Assembly: GCA_030673845.1 (NCBI GenBank)
Contig: JAUTCQ010000019.1
Coordinates: forward strand, 61,075 to 125,074
DNA length: 64,000 bases
Direction of reading: 5' to 3'
DNA from: Verrucomicrobiota bacterium JB022
GTDB taxonomy: Bacteria; Verrucomicrobiota; Verrucomicrobiia; Opitutales; Oceanipulchritudinaceae
Shown: positions 37,278-46,036 of the stretch, one piece after another
How the letters are laid out: the number at the start of each line of letters is the position of its first letter
Position numbering within the stretch: the stretch's first letter is position 1
The notes under the pieces: generated by a model
Told to the model about the DNA's origin: nothing
Databases searched by the model: none
What the model saw: the letters and a program-made list of their open reading frames with translations, nothing else
Program-made: the position numbers and the translations under genes

Positions 37278-38930
37278 ATGGATCTCACCTATTTCAAGTA
37301 TCTCCGTAAGGAGTCGCCTGCTCTGACGACTTTGAGCCTGTCGATGGCGACGGCGGCTGGCATCGCCCAGGCGGCGGTGATGATGATCGTGAATGAGGCG
37401 GCTGTCGCCCTGTTCTTCGAGTGGTCGACGACGAAGATGCTGTTTCTCTTCCTCTTCGCGCTCGTCGTATTTGTGGCGGCCAAACGCTTTTTTATGTATC
37501 GTGTGGCGGCCAGCGCGGAGAAGCTTTCGCAGCAGATCCGCCTCCGCATCATCGACAAGCTGCACCACACCGAGCTGGAGAACTTCGAGCAGGTGGGCCG
37601 TTCCCGCATCTACAACGCCTGCGGCACCGACACGGCCAAGCTTTCCGAAGCCTCCGTGGCCGTTACCTCCGCCTGCGCCTCGCTGCTCATGGTCGGCTGC
37701 ACCATCGTCTACCTGGCCTTCATTTCGTTGCCGAGCGTCATCATCATCACAGCGGTCAGCGTGTTCGGCTACTACGTGTTCGGCTCGATCCGCGGTGCCG
37801 CCCAGAGCGAACTGGTGCGTGCGCGCCAGACGGAGAATATCTTTGTCGATCAGCTCAGCCAGCTGCTTTCCGGCTTCAAGGAAGTCAAGCTGGACCGGCG
37901 GAAGGCGGACGGCCTCATCCAGGACGACATGCGGCAAACCACCGAGCAAGTGCTGGAGGCCAATAACCGCGCACAACGGGCATACGCCAACGTGATCATT
38001 GCCGCGCAGGCGTTCTTCCTCGTGCTGATCGCCTCCGTCGTATTTATCGTGCCGAAGGTTTCCGGCACGTCGCCCATTGTGCTGATGCAGATTATTTCTG
38101 CCACGCTGTTTCTGACCGGGCCGATCGCGGAAATTATCGCCTCGATGGTACCCCTCGCGCACGCCAACGTCGCCATCCGAGAGCTGCAGCACATAGAGGA
38201 GCTGCTCGACAGCAAGATGGACGAGAGCATGGCCCAGCAAAAGCCCAAGCCCGCCTCCAAAACGTGGAACCAGATCGAGCTGCGGGACGTCTATTACCAC
38301 TACGGCAATCAGGCCGCCGAGCAGTCGAGCTTTTCCGTCGGCCCGCTTAACCTGACGCTGAAGCAGGGCGAAATCCTCTTCCTCGTGGGCGGCAACGGCT
38401 CGGGAAAGACGACCCTCCTGAGCGTGCTGGCAGGTTTGCGCCACCCCAACGCTGGCCACATCTACCTCGACAGCAAGCTGGTCCGCCGCGAAGACCTGCC
38501 GCACTACCGCTCGCACTTTGCTGCCGTACTGTCCGATTTCCACCTCTTCCGTCGCCTATATGGGCTCGACGAAACGGCCCGGCAGCATGTGCGCGACGTG
38601 TTGGCGGAGCTGGAGATTGCCGACAAAACGACGGTCGTGGGCGATTCCTTTACCACCATCGACCTCTCGACCGGCCAGCGCAAACGCGTGGCACTGGCGG
38701 CTGCCGTGGCGGAAGATCGCCCGATTTACCTCTTCGACGAATGGGCGGCCGACCAAGACCCGCCTTTCCGCGACCGCTTTTACAAAAAGATCCTGCCCGA
38801 GCTGCGTGCCTCCGGCAAAACCATCGTGGTGATCTCGCATGACGACCGTTACTTCGGAGTGGCCGACCGCATCATCACGATGGAATACGGTAACATCGCG
38901 AGCGAGCAGGTTCCGGAGCGGCAGGGCTAG
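37278..38930 (+). CDS. Cyclic-peptide-type ABC exporter (SyrD/PvdE-like, fused membrane and ATPase domains)
   Basis: A 550-residue half-type exporter. Six spans occupy about residues 15-310. The ATPase domain follows with Walker A VGGNGSGKTTLL (about 370-382), an unusual signature DLSTGQRKRVALAAA, and Walker B PIYLFDEWAADQDPPFR with the switch HDDRYF. The STGQRKR and FDEWAADQDP blocks identify the cyclic peptide/siderophore exporter family (SyrD, PvdE). Such exporters move nonribosomal peptides or their precursors to the periplasm. It lies 12 kb from the NRPS and on the other strand, so a link is possible but not shown. Confidence 0.9.
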   Translation: MDLTYFKYLRKESPALTTLSLSMATAAGIAQAAVMMIVNEAAVALFFEWSTTKMLFLFLFALVVFVAAKRFFMYRVAASAEKLSQQIRLRIIDKLHHTELENFEQVGRSRIYNACGTDTAKLSEASVAVTSACASLLMVGCTIVYLAFISLPSVIIITAVSVFGYYVFGSIRGAAQSELVRARQTENIFVDQLSQLLSGFKEVKLDRRKADGLIQDDMRQTTEQVLEANNRAQRAYANVIIAAQAFFLVLIASVVFIVPKVSGTSPIVLMQIISATLFLTGPIAEIIASMVPLAHANVAIRELQHIEELLDSKMDESMAQQKPKPASKTWNQIELRDVYYHYGNQAAEQSSFSVGPLNLTLKQGEILFLVGGNGSGKTTLLSVLAGLRHPNAGHIYLDSKLVRREDLPHYRSHFAAVLSDFHLFRRLYGLDETARQHVRDVLAELEIADKTTVVGDSFTTIDLSTGQRKRVALAAAVAEDRPIYLFDEWAADQDPPFRDRFYKKILPELRASGKTIVVISHDDRYFGVADRIITMEYGNIASEQVPERQG

Positions 38931-38936
38931 TTGGCG

Positions 38937-39602
38937 CTATGCACGCCACTGGCGTTCGGCGTCGGCCCGCGCGGCCACCCGCTCTTCGGCCTCCACCACC
39001 TTTGCCAGCGTGCCGAGGCTTTCGCCCAGCTCCTGAAATTCGACGAGGTGGACTTCCGTGAGATTCTGCCCTTCCAGTCCCGCCTCCGCCTTGCGTAATT
39101 CGCGCACGATCAGGCGCTCAAGTGCCCAAGCCACGATGAATCCGGTTAGAACGAACGCGCTGGCCCATCCCAAGGTGCGCAGCCAGAAGGCAGCCTCACG
39201 ATAAACCGTTGCCGGAGCCGGACCGGCCACATACAGACGCCCGCCCGGCAGGTCGCGCACTTCCAGTTGCCAATCGCCCACGACCTGTGAGCCCGCAGCG
39301 AGGTTGGCCGGCAATGCCAGTGCTTCCGGCAAAGCACCCAACCGAGCCTGCGTCGCCGAGTCAAAGGCCACATACAGCTCGGGCACCGTATCATGGAGGT
39401 TTTGGTAGACACGCGGGAAGCGCTCTACTGCCGCGCCCTGGGCCAGCACCACCTCGATGCCTTCGGCTGCCGTCTCGACCGCCGCCGCGCGGTTTGCTGC
39501 CGCTTGCGGGCGCTCGAACAACAGCAGCGTCACCACCAGCGAGAGCGCAAACAGGCCCAGCACGGGCACGAGCGCAAATGAGATGTAGCGCCTCAGTCGC
39601 AT
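38937..39602 (-). CDS. HAMP-containing membrane protein without output domain
   Basis: A 221-residue protein with one membrane span near the N-terminus (ISFALVPVLGLFALSLVVTL), an extracytoplasmic region of about 110 residues, a second span (LGWASAFVLTGFIVAWALER), and a HAMP-like then coiled-coil tail of about 60 residues (VEFQELGESLGTLAKVVEAE). No kinase, cyclase or methyl-accepting domain follows. It looks like the sensory half of a receptor. It overlaps the preceding gene by 10 bp and is last in the coupled operon. The open frame runs further upstream, but the ATG at 39600-39602 begins the first span. Confidence 0.7.
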   Translation of the reverse strand: MRLRRYISFALVPVLGLFALSLVVTLLLFERPQAAANRAAAVETAAEGIEVVLAQGAAVERFPRVYQNLHDTVPELYVAFDSATQARLGALPEALALPANLAAGSQVVGDWQLEVRDLPGGRLYVAGPAPATVYREAAFWLRTLGWASAFVLTGFIVAWALERLIVRELRKAEAGLEGQNLTEVHLVEFQELGESLGTLAKVVEAEERVAARADAERQWRA

Positions 39603-40885
39603 GGCGTCGCCTCCTCCCTGCGCAAAGCCAGGTCGGCAATCAGACCGCCCGCCAAGGCCACATAAAGTTGCCAGTCGCTCCGCCGGATCTGGAATGTTTC
39701 GAGGGCTGAAGCCAGCAGCCTGGTGTCGGTTTTCGACGGGCGATTGAGCGTTGCTTCCTGCCAGCCCAGCGCGCTCAGGCGACCTTGATCGTCCAACACG
39801 AGAAAGACGGCGCGCGGCAAAAGGCCCTCTCGCAAGAGGATCGCCCCGGCCTCCAGTGCCGTTTCCTCGGCCAGCCCCAACAAGATCAGCCGCTGGCGCT
39901 CGGTCAGCCGACACCATGGGGCTTGGGAGCGGAGAGCATGGTACAAGCGGCCCGTAGCGCCTGTCGACGGCGGCATGGCGGGTGGCGGGCTTTCCTCCGT
40001 GGGCAAAAGAACCGCGGCAGGCTGCGGTGCTGGGTCCACGGTCAGCTGCTGATCGCGACGCAAGGCCTGCAGTCGCTCCCGAATGGCGTCGACACGTTGC
40101 GCGAGGGCGCGAAATTCGCGAATGCGCAGTACAGGCGGAGCCATTTCCAGTTGGCCTCCGGCAATGCCGAGCGCGAAGCTCCGCAGTGGCTGCAACGGCG
40201 CGGTCAGCCAACGGGCCACAAACAGCGAGAGCAGCACGGCACCCAGGATGCTCAAGCTAGCCCCGGCCAGCGAGGCAACGGCGGCAGCGCTCGCCTCCTG
40301 CTCGATACGGTCCATCGTCATGTCGGCGCCCACAAAGGCAAATCCCTCCGGTGCAGTCTCTTGGGGGAAAGGGAAAAAAGCCGTTTTGATCAGCCCCCAC
40401 TGCTCCCACTCCCGGGCTTGCGCCATCACGGGGTCGGGCAGACCCTCTCGCAGGAGAGCCCGCATACCTTCGGGCAGTTCGTCGACGGTGCCTGCGGGGC
40501 TGAAATTCTCGCCCACCGACCCGTCGAACAGATAAACGATCTCTTCCCCTTCCCGCAGCTCGAAGGTGTAGAGGTAGGTAGCATCCATGCGGCTCTGCAA
40601 CTCGCGAAAGAGCTTCACGGCATGGCTGTAGTCGACTGCTAGCGGGCTCTCAGGGGCGATTTCACCTTTTTGCGTTACCTCTACCGTCACGGCCTGATGC
40701 AACTGGGGGTCCAGAGCGGCTTCGGTAATACTGCCGGCAATCAGGAGGCGCTCGGCAAAAGACGACTCGATGGTGCCGTGCACATGGTGATACACCAGCT
40801 TGGCCAAGGCCCCGGCGGCACCCAGCGAAATCAACATGCAGCCTGCGCCCAGGAAGAGCTGGAGGCGGATCGGGATGTGCCTCAC
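39593..40885 (-). CDS. HAMP-containing membrane sensor-like protein with unknown cytoplasmic domain
   Basis: A 430-residue protein. The first span is near residues 8-30, followed by about 165 periplasmic residues (YTFELREGEEIVYLFDGSVG, a dCache/sensor-like stretch). A second span (SLSILGAVLLSLFVARWLT) leads into HAMP (APLQPLRSFALGIAGGQLEM). The C-terminal ~150 residues contain LEAGAILLREGLLPRAVFLV, which loosely recalls the beta-roll of cyclic-nucleotide-binding domains, but the cNMP-binding cassette is not evident. No catalytic output domain is seen. It overlaps the transporter gene by 4 bp (ATGA). Confidence 0.72.
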   Translation of the reverse strand: MRHIPIRLQLFLGAGCMLISLGAAGALAKLVYHHVHGTIESSFAERLLIAGSITEAALDPQLHQAVTVEVTQKGEIAPESPLAVDYSHAVKLFRELQSRMDATYLYTFELREGEEIVYLFDGSVGENFSPAGTVDELPEGMRALLREGLPDPVMAQAREWEQWGLIKTAFFPFPQETAPEGFAFVGADMTMDRIEQEASAAAVASLAGASLSILGAVLLSLFVARWLTAPLQPLRSFALGIAGGQLEMAPPVLRIREFRALAQRVDAIRERLQALRRDQQLTVDPAPQPAAVLLPTEESPPPAMPPSTGATGRLYHALRSQAPWCRLTERQRLILLGLAEETALEAGAILLREGLLPRAVFLVLDDQGRLSALGWQEATLNRPSKTDTRLLASALETFQIRRSDWQLYVALAGGLIADLALRREEATPCD

Positions 40886-43389
40886 GGCAGGCTCCTTTCT
40901 CGTGTGCAGGCCAGCGCAAAGGCAGGAAAGATCTCTGCCAGCGCCCGCATGGCTTCAGGCGACCACTGCAAGGTCCACCCGGCGCGGACGTTTACGGTCA
41001 AGGCGGTGCTGTCCTCGTTACTGGCATTCCAAGTGGCCAGGCTGCGGGCAAAGGTAAGCTCGTCGAGCGTCAGCGCCTGCCAGATGGGCGTGCGCAGCAA
41101 GGCAACGAGAATCCGCCCGGTGCTTGGTGGGTGTGTGCCGTCAACCGCGTGCAGGTCAGCGGCATCCTGCGCCACTTCCTCGGGCAGGAGGGTGGCTTCT
41201 CCGCGCTGATGCAAAACCAGTCGAGCCCAGCGCACAAGTTGCGGATCGTTGTTCGACGCCACCAGCTCTTGCAAGGGCGGCGTCGGCACCGGTTCTTGTT
41301 GGGTCGAGCGGTCGGGCTGCAAGTAAGCTTCGAGCAAGGGCTTCAGGCGATTGGCGGTCTGGCGATCCAGCCCCTCCAGCACGCTCTCGAAGGCGTCGGC
41401 CCGGGTCTTTGAGTCCTCGGCATTCAAGCCGTGATACAGCGCGGCATAAGGCGGCGTCAGCCCCACAGCGGCGAGGTTTTCGAGCGACCACTCGGTGGCG
41501 CGGCGCCAGTTCTCTACGGCGGCGCGGCGCAGGAGCTGTTCGGGCCAGGCGTCTCCCGGCAGGAACGAGCGGGCAAAAGCGAGCCCGGCAGTGCTGCGCG
41601 CGAGCGCGCCGTCGACCACCTCCGGCCAAGCCTGCTCAATTTGAGAAAAAGCGGTCTCTTCCAGCGCATGCAGCGCGGCAGAGCGTACCGGGCGAGGTTG
41701 CGCGATGTCGCGGTAGGCTGCCAGCAGGATGGGCGTGGCGACCGTGCCCATTTCCCGCGCCAGAGTCCTCACCTGCAGATCAGTCTCGCGTGGGAGGTAG
41801 CGGGTCTGGCGGAACAGGACCGGCAACGCGCCTGGTTCCTCCGCCCGGCGGATCACTTCGAGGCCCACCGTTCGGCGGCGGAGTGTGAAATGAGCGAAGT
41901 GGTGCGCCACCTCCAGAGCCAGCGTGCGCATGCCGGGCATGGTATTGGCGAGTAGCGTTTGCTCCTCCGCCGCGCTGGTGTTGCCAGCGAGGAAGCGACG
42001 GGCCAGCGGGCGCAGCGCCTCTTCGTCGAGCTTCACCGGCATGGCACCGCCGGCCAGCGCGACGGGGTCCGCCACTCCGAGCTTTTGCTGCCCCTGCCCG
42101 ACCACGGCCGAGAAGTCGAGCTGCGACGCGCGCAGGTTGGCGGCGACTCCGCTCTGATAGAGCCCGCGCACCCGAGTTGCCACGAAAAAGAGCCACAGCG
42201 TCAGCCCCAAGCCGGTGTAAATCCACACGTGCAACGACAGCTCGCCCCAGAAGAAGAGGACGGCCCCCACCACGGCAATCGCCACCGGCTCACCCAGCCC
42301 TTCGATGAAGGTGCGGATCTGGCGCTTACTGCGCAGGGGCAGTGCGGCAAAGAGGATGTTGGCGTTGTTGTTGTCGATCGAGACGAGCAGCGTCTGGTAG
42401 GCGTAAAAGCCGGCAAAGGCGACCGGCAGCCCGTAATCGACCGAGAACCAGACAAAGACGAAGAAATAGGCGGCAGGCTGGACCAGCACGAGACCGCGCG
42501 TGCCGAAGCGCTGCACGAGGGGCCGGAACAGAAAGAGGGAAATGACGAGGTTGACCCCGAAAGCGATAGCGTAAAGGCGCCCAAAGAGAGAAACGAGACC
42601 GGATTCCGTCGCGAGACTCTCCAACTGCTCGTAGGCGAGATATTCGGAAAGGGTGTTGAGCAGCGGCAGCGAAAAGTAGAGCAGCGCCACCCACAGGGCG
42701 TAGGGCGAGCGACGGAGGTTGGCAAAAGTCTCGCGCAGCACGGCTACGAGGCTCGGCTCATCCTCGCGGTCTTCTTCGCGCAGGGCATCGAGGTTCTGGC
42801 AACGGCGCTCGATCTGCCGGATCACAGGCCAGGTAGCTGCGCCCGCCACTGCCCAGCCGAGAAAGAAGCCCCACACCGGCAGTTGACCGGCGAAAAACGA
42901 TGCCGTCGCCCCGCCCAGGATGGTGCCCCCCGCGCTGGCCGCTGCGATGACGCCGAAGTGCCGCTTGCCCTCCGACACCTCGAAGTAGGCTTCCACGAAG
43001 TTCCAGATGAGCGTGTAGAGGCCAATCCACCAGACCGCGACGTAGAGCTTGAGCACGTAGTAGAGCCATTCGCCGATGACGCCCCGGCTTTCGAGCCAAA
43101 TGGCGAGCGCGCCGAGGCAACCGCCCACCACGAGGATACCGCCGACGATCTTCATCGTGCCCTCGATCGAGACGCGGACCTGAATCCACGAAAAGAGCGA
43201 GATGTAGCCCGCCATGAGAAAGGGCGTGAGCAGGTAGATCAGCGGGAGCTTGTCCGCACCGAGTTGCGAGAGGAAGAGGCCGTCGCTCGCGCTGAGCCCC
43301 AGTGCAAATCCAAACGAAAGCAGGCCCGCCAGCAGGCCGAAGAGCCAGAGCCGCGTCGCCACCCCACCCTGCGCGTTGCTCAAAGTCAT
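40882..43389 (-). CDS. NTT/MFS-like transporter fused to HEAT-like repeats
   Basis: An 835-residue membrane protein. About 12 spans occupy residues 10-420 (GLLAGLLSFGFALGLSASDG, YVLKLYVAVWWIGLYTLIWN). The pattern resembles the ATP/ADP (TLC/NTT) translocase-related branch of the MFS. The C-terminal ~400 residues are soluble and helical, with HEAT-like repeats (VATPILLAAYRDIAQPRPVR, AALHALEE). Related proteins with HEAT or cNMP domains are known but functionally uncharacterised; true nucleotide transport is not established. It starts at the ATG 43387-43389, overlapping the methyltransferase stop by 4 bp. Confidence 0.78.
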   Translation of the reverse strand: MTLSNAQGGVATRLWLFGLLAGLLSFGFALGLSASDGLFLSQLGADKLPLIYLLTPFLMAGYISLFSWIQVRVSIEGTMKIVGGILVVGGCLGALAIWLESRGVIGEWLYYVLKLYVAVWWIGLYTLIWNFVEAYFEVSEGKRHFGVIAAASAGGTILGGATASFFAGQLPVWGFFLGWAVAGAATWPVIRQIERRCQNLDALREEDREDEPSLVAVLRETFANLRRSPYALWVALLYFSLPLLNTLSEYLAYEQLESLATESGLVSLFGRLYAIAFGVNLVISLFLFRPLVQRFGTRGLVLVQPAAYFFVFVWFSVDYGLPVAFAGFYAYQTLLVSIDNNNANILFAALPLRSKRQIRTFIEGLGEPVAIAVVGAVLFFWGELSLHVWIYTGLGLTLWLFFVATRVRGLYQSGVAANLRASQLDFSAVVGQGQQKLGVADPVALAGGAMPVKLDEEALRPLARRFLAGNTSAAEEQTLLANTMPGMRTLALEVAHHFAHFTLRRRTVGLEVIRRAEEPGALPVLFRQTRYLPRETDLQVRTLAREMGTVATPILLAAYRDIAQPRPVRSAALHALEETAFSQIEQAWPEVVDGALARSTAGLAFARSFLPGDAWPEQLLRRAAVENWRRATEWSLENLAAVGLTPPYAALYHGLNAEDSKTRADAFESVLEGLDRQTANRLKPLLEAYLQPDRSTQQEPVPTPPLQELVASNNDPQLVRWARLVLHQRGEATLLPEEVAQDAADLHAVDGTHPPSTGRILVALLRTPIWQALTLDELTFARSLATWNASNEDSTALTVNVRAGWTLQWSPEAMRALAEIFPAFALACTRERSLP

Positions 43390-44072
43390 GACGAGCCAGC
43401 GGGCCGGCAAAGAAAGACGTGGCTGAAGTGCGAATGGGGGGCATCACGGAAACCGGGGTGCGGCGCCTCCTGCCAGCGCTCTTCCCCTTCCGCCAGCACG
43501 GTTAAACCACATTCTCCCAACAGGGTGCGCGCTTCCGGGGAGGAGAAGAAACGAAAATAGTAACGGTGTTGATAGAGCAAGCCTTTACCCTCCGGCAGGT
43601 CCTCCATCTCTACGCCGGCAATGCTCTCTCCCGGGTCGGGCAGGTTAACGAACAGAGCACCATCGGGGCGCAGCACACGGCGCAGTTCGCGCAAGACCTC
43701 ATGGGGTGCCGGCAGCGTCTCCAGCGTATCGAGCAGCAATATGAGGCTGAAGCGTCCGTCCTCGAACGGCAGCTCACCAAGATCGGCCTGCACGGTATGG
43801 ACCTGTTCTCGTACCGTGGGCGGGATCTTGGCCAGTGCAGCCGCAGAGGCATCGCTGGCGCAGACGGGCGCGCCAAGGCTCAGCGCGAATGGCAGGTTGC
43901 GCCCTTCCCCGGTCGCCGCGTCGAGAATCTCTCCGGTGCGGCCGGCAAAGGGCAGAAAACGCTCGTGCCAGTTGGCGAGAAAGGGCAGCGGATCTCGCCC
44001 CCAGACAAGCTCGGGCCGAGCGGCGTAGAGGCCATTCCAGGCCGCTTTGTTCTGCTCGTTCAGGCGCTGCAT
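43386..44072 (-). CDS. Class I SAM-dependent methyltransferase
   Basis: A 228-residue Rossmann methyltransferase. Motif I is EILDAATGEGRNLPFAL, a later acidic residue lies in VCASDASAAAL, and the post-motif block is LRELRRVLRPDGALFVNLPD. The N-terminus (NKAAWNGLYAARPELVWGRD) resembles tellurite-resistance/TehB-like and small-molecule methyltransferases. The substrate cannot be told. An in-frame GTG at 44093 would overlap the upstream gene by 17 bp; I used the ATG at 44070-44072. Confidence 0.82.
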   Translation of the reverse strand: MQRLNEQNKAAWNGLYAARPELVWGRDPLPFLANWHERFLPFAGRTGEILDAATGEGRNLPFALSLGAPVCASDASAAALAKIPPTVREQVHTVQADLGELPFEDGRFSLILLLDTLETLPAPHEVLRELRRVLRPDGALFVNLPDPGESIAGVEMEDLPEGKGLLYQHRYYFRFFSSPEARTLLGECGLTVLAEGEERWQEAPHPGFRDAPHSHFSHVFLCRPAGSS

Positions 44073-44076
44073 GGGA

Positions 44077-44853
44077 TCAGGATCGAGGGCCACGGCAGAT
44101 CGCTACCGTTATACCGGGTATCGGATGAATCAGGGACGCCTGCAGCGGAGCGACCACTTTTTTGACCGTCTCGACGTCGATGACACCAAAGTTCATCAGC
44201 AGGCGGCAGGTCCAGCCCCGCGCGGCGTAGTCGGCCACGATGGCCTCGTGCAACGCCGTGCGGCCCTCCGCCGGGTAAGCGGAGAGCTCGGGCATCCGGT
44301 CGTAGAAGGCGGCGTCGCGCTCGTCGTCGTAAAGGTCTTCGCGGGTGCCCCAGGGCGGGTCGGCAAAGACGATGTCGGGCGGCTCGGCTTCAGGCCAAGG
44401 GTCGAGCAGACTGCCTTCGAGCAGCTTCAGTTCGCAGCGTTGCAGGTTGGCGTTTTCGACCGCCACATCGAGCGCATCGGGGTCGACGTCGGAGCCGTAG
44501 ACGATGCTCCCCGGCAAGGCCTTTTTTACCGTCAGGGCCAGCGTGCCGGCGCCAGTGCCGATTTCAAGGATGCGAGGAGCGCGCCCCGTGTCGGCGGTAA
44601 AGGCCTGGGCTTCGGCGATGACGGCCCGCACCAGGTGCTCGGCCTCGCCGTCGGTGATATAGGCGCGTGCGTCGATCGTGAAGAACTCGCCCATGAAGTA
44701 GAAAAAGCCCGCCAGGTAGGCGGCAGGAGTCCCGGCGCGGAATTCGGCCAACATGCGGGCAAAGCGTTCGGCAGAGCCCTCGGCCGCAAGCGCGAGCAGC
44801 ACTTCGCCTTTCAAACCGTGCAACAGCGTCCGCAGGTCGTCAGTTCCTTCCAT
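44077..44853 (-). CDS. HemK/PrmC-like methyltransferase
   Basis: A 258-residue methyltransferase with an N-terminal helical part (GTPAAYLAGFFYFMGEFFTI), motif I ILEIGTGAGTLALTV, and the substrate motif FADPPWGT, in place of the NPPY of release-factor methyltransferases. The pattern AYLxGxxxFxGxxFxID is that of PrmC/HemK. DPPW suggests an amino group or another protein amide as target. It overlaps the binding-protein gene by 14 bp and is followed by a second methyltransferase. Confidence 0.82.
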   Translation of the reverse strand: MEGTDDLRTLLHGLKGEVLLALAAEGSAERFARMLAEFRAGTPAAYLAGFFYFMGEFFTIDARAYITDGEAEHLVRAVIAEAQAFTADTGRAPRILEIGTGAGTLALTVKKALPGSIVYGSDVDPDALDVAVENANLQRCELKLLEGSLLDPWPEAEPPDIVFADPPWGTREDLYDDERDAAFYDRMPELSAYPAEGRTALHEAIVADYAARGWTCRLLMNFGVIDVETVKKVVAPLQASLIHPIPGITVAICRGPRS

Positions 44854-46036
44854 ACTTCAAGGCTCGAGGCAGGTAAGGCGGATAAGATGCCGGGCGGGAG
44901 ACAGGCTCCACGGCCTTCACTTCGGCGAAGACCTCTTCATAAAACGCTTCCATTTCTCCCACCGACTCGATCATGACCGTGCGCTGCGGAGGCGGCATGA
45001 GCGCTGCCGGGCCGTTGAGGATGGTGCGCTTGACGTAAGGCCGCGCCGCGAGGTTCGTCACCATGTAGTGCGAGTAGTTGCTCATCTGGCCCGCGACGGT
45101 GGGCTCCAGCAGATAGTTGAGAAAGAAGTGCGCCAGCTCGGGTTGCTGCGACGTAGCCGGGATCACAAAGCAGTCAAAAAAGGTAATGACCTGCTCATCG
45201 GGCAAGAGGAAGCGGATGTTGCTCATCTGGCTGGCGGCGAGGGTGGCGTCTCCGCTCCACATAAGGGCGAGGGAAGCTTTGCCTTCCAGCATGGTGTCTA
45301 CGATGTAGTCGCTCTCGAAGATATTGCCTTGGCGACGGAACTCTTTCAGCAGGTCTGCCGCCTCGCGAATCTCGTCGCGATTCGTGGAGTTGGCTGAATA
45401 ACCGAGGTAAACCAAAGTCGCGCCCAAGGCAAAACGGGCGTCGTCGGGCAAGGCGGCCATGCCTTCGAACAGGCGTGCATTCTTTTCGCTGAGCACGATA
45501 CTGGCGCTGGTGGGCAGGCCGTCGACATAGGCGATGTCGAAGCCGAAGCCGAGTGCACCATAATAGTAAGGGAGGCTGAGCTGGGCGCGGGGGTCGAAGG
45601 GCAACTCGCGCCAGGTGGGCGGGATCCCGACGGCATTGGGAAGCAGGTCGGGGTTCAGCGTCGTCAAAAGTCGCCGGGCGCGCATCGTCTCGACCATGTA
45701 GCCGGTCGGCATCGCGAGGTCGTAATAGCCGGGCTTCTCTTCCAGGATTTTCAGCATCTCGTCGTTAGTCATAACGGTATCGAGCTGCACGTCGATCTGG
45801 TAGAAGTCTTCGAAGCGCTGGATCACCTCTTCGTCGAAGTAGCGGCCCCAGACGAGCGCACGCACCACCGTGCCGGGCGGGAAGGTCCGCTTTTCCAGCT
45901 TCAGGTGGGTCCACTGGCCGGCGCGGTTCAGCTCTTCGGGTGAGTAGACCGGGCCGCAGCCGAAGAGGATCAAGGCAAAGCACGCCCAGATACCCCGCCA
46001 GCCGAGCCAGGCAAACGCGTGGGCGGGCCGATTCAT
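44840..46036 (-). CDS. PotD-like spermidine/putrescine-type binding lipoprotein without partner transporter
   Basis: A 398-residue extracytoplasmic binding protein with a lipobox (ALILFGC, Cys27). The body follows the PotD pattern: YFDEEVIQRFEDFYQIDVQL, PGYYDLAMPTGYMVETM, LPYYYGALGFGFDIAYVD, LALMWSGDA. No polyamine permease or ATPase genes are next to it; the operon instead contains an SPFH protein, methyltransferases and an MFS-like carrier. It may sense a ligand or serve a distant transporter. It overlaps the SPFH gene by 4 bp (ATGA). Confidence 0.85.
   Translation of the reverse strand: MNRPAHAFAWLGWRGIWACFALILFGCGPVYSPEELNRAGQWTHLKLEKRTFPPGTVVRALVWGRYFDEEVIQRFEDFYQIDVQLDTVMTNDEMLKILEEKPGYYDLAMPTGYMVETMRARRLLTTLNPDLLPNAVGIPPTWRELPFDPRAQLSLPYYYGALGFGFDIAYVDGLPTSASIVLSEKNARLFEGMAALPDDARFALGATLVYLGYSANSTNRDEIREAADLLKEFRRQGNIFESDYIVDTMLEGKASLALMWSGDATLAASQMSNIRFLLPDEQVITFFDCFVIPATSQQPELAHFFLNYLLEPTVAGQMSNYSHYMVTNLAARPYVKRTILNGPAALMPPPQRTVMIESVGEMEAFYEEVFAEVKAVEPVSRPASYPPYLPRALKYGRN

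Noticed and set aside
38937..40211. A longer version of the last HAMP protein
   Set aside because: The upstream part is an arginine/alanine-rich shadow of the overlapping gene; the first membrane span begins at the ATG 39602.
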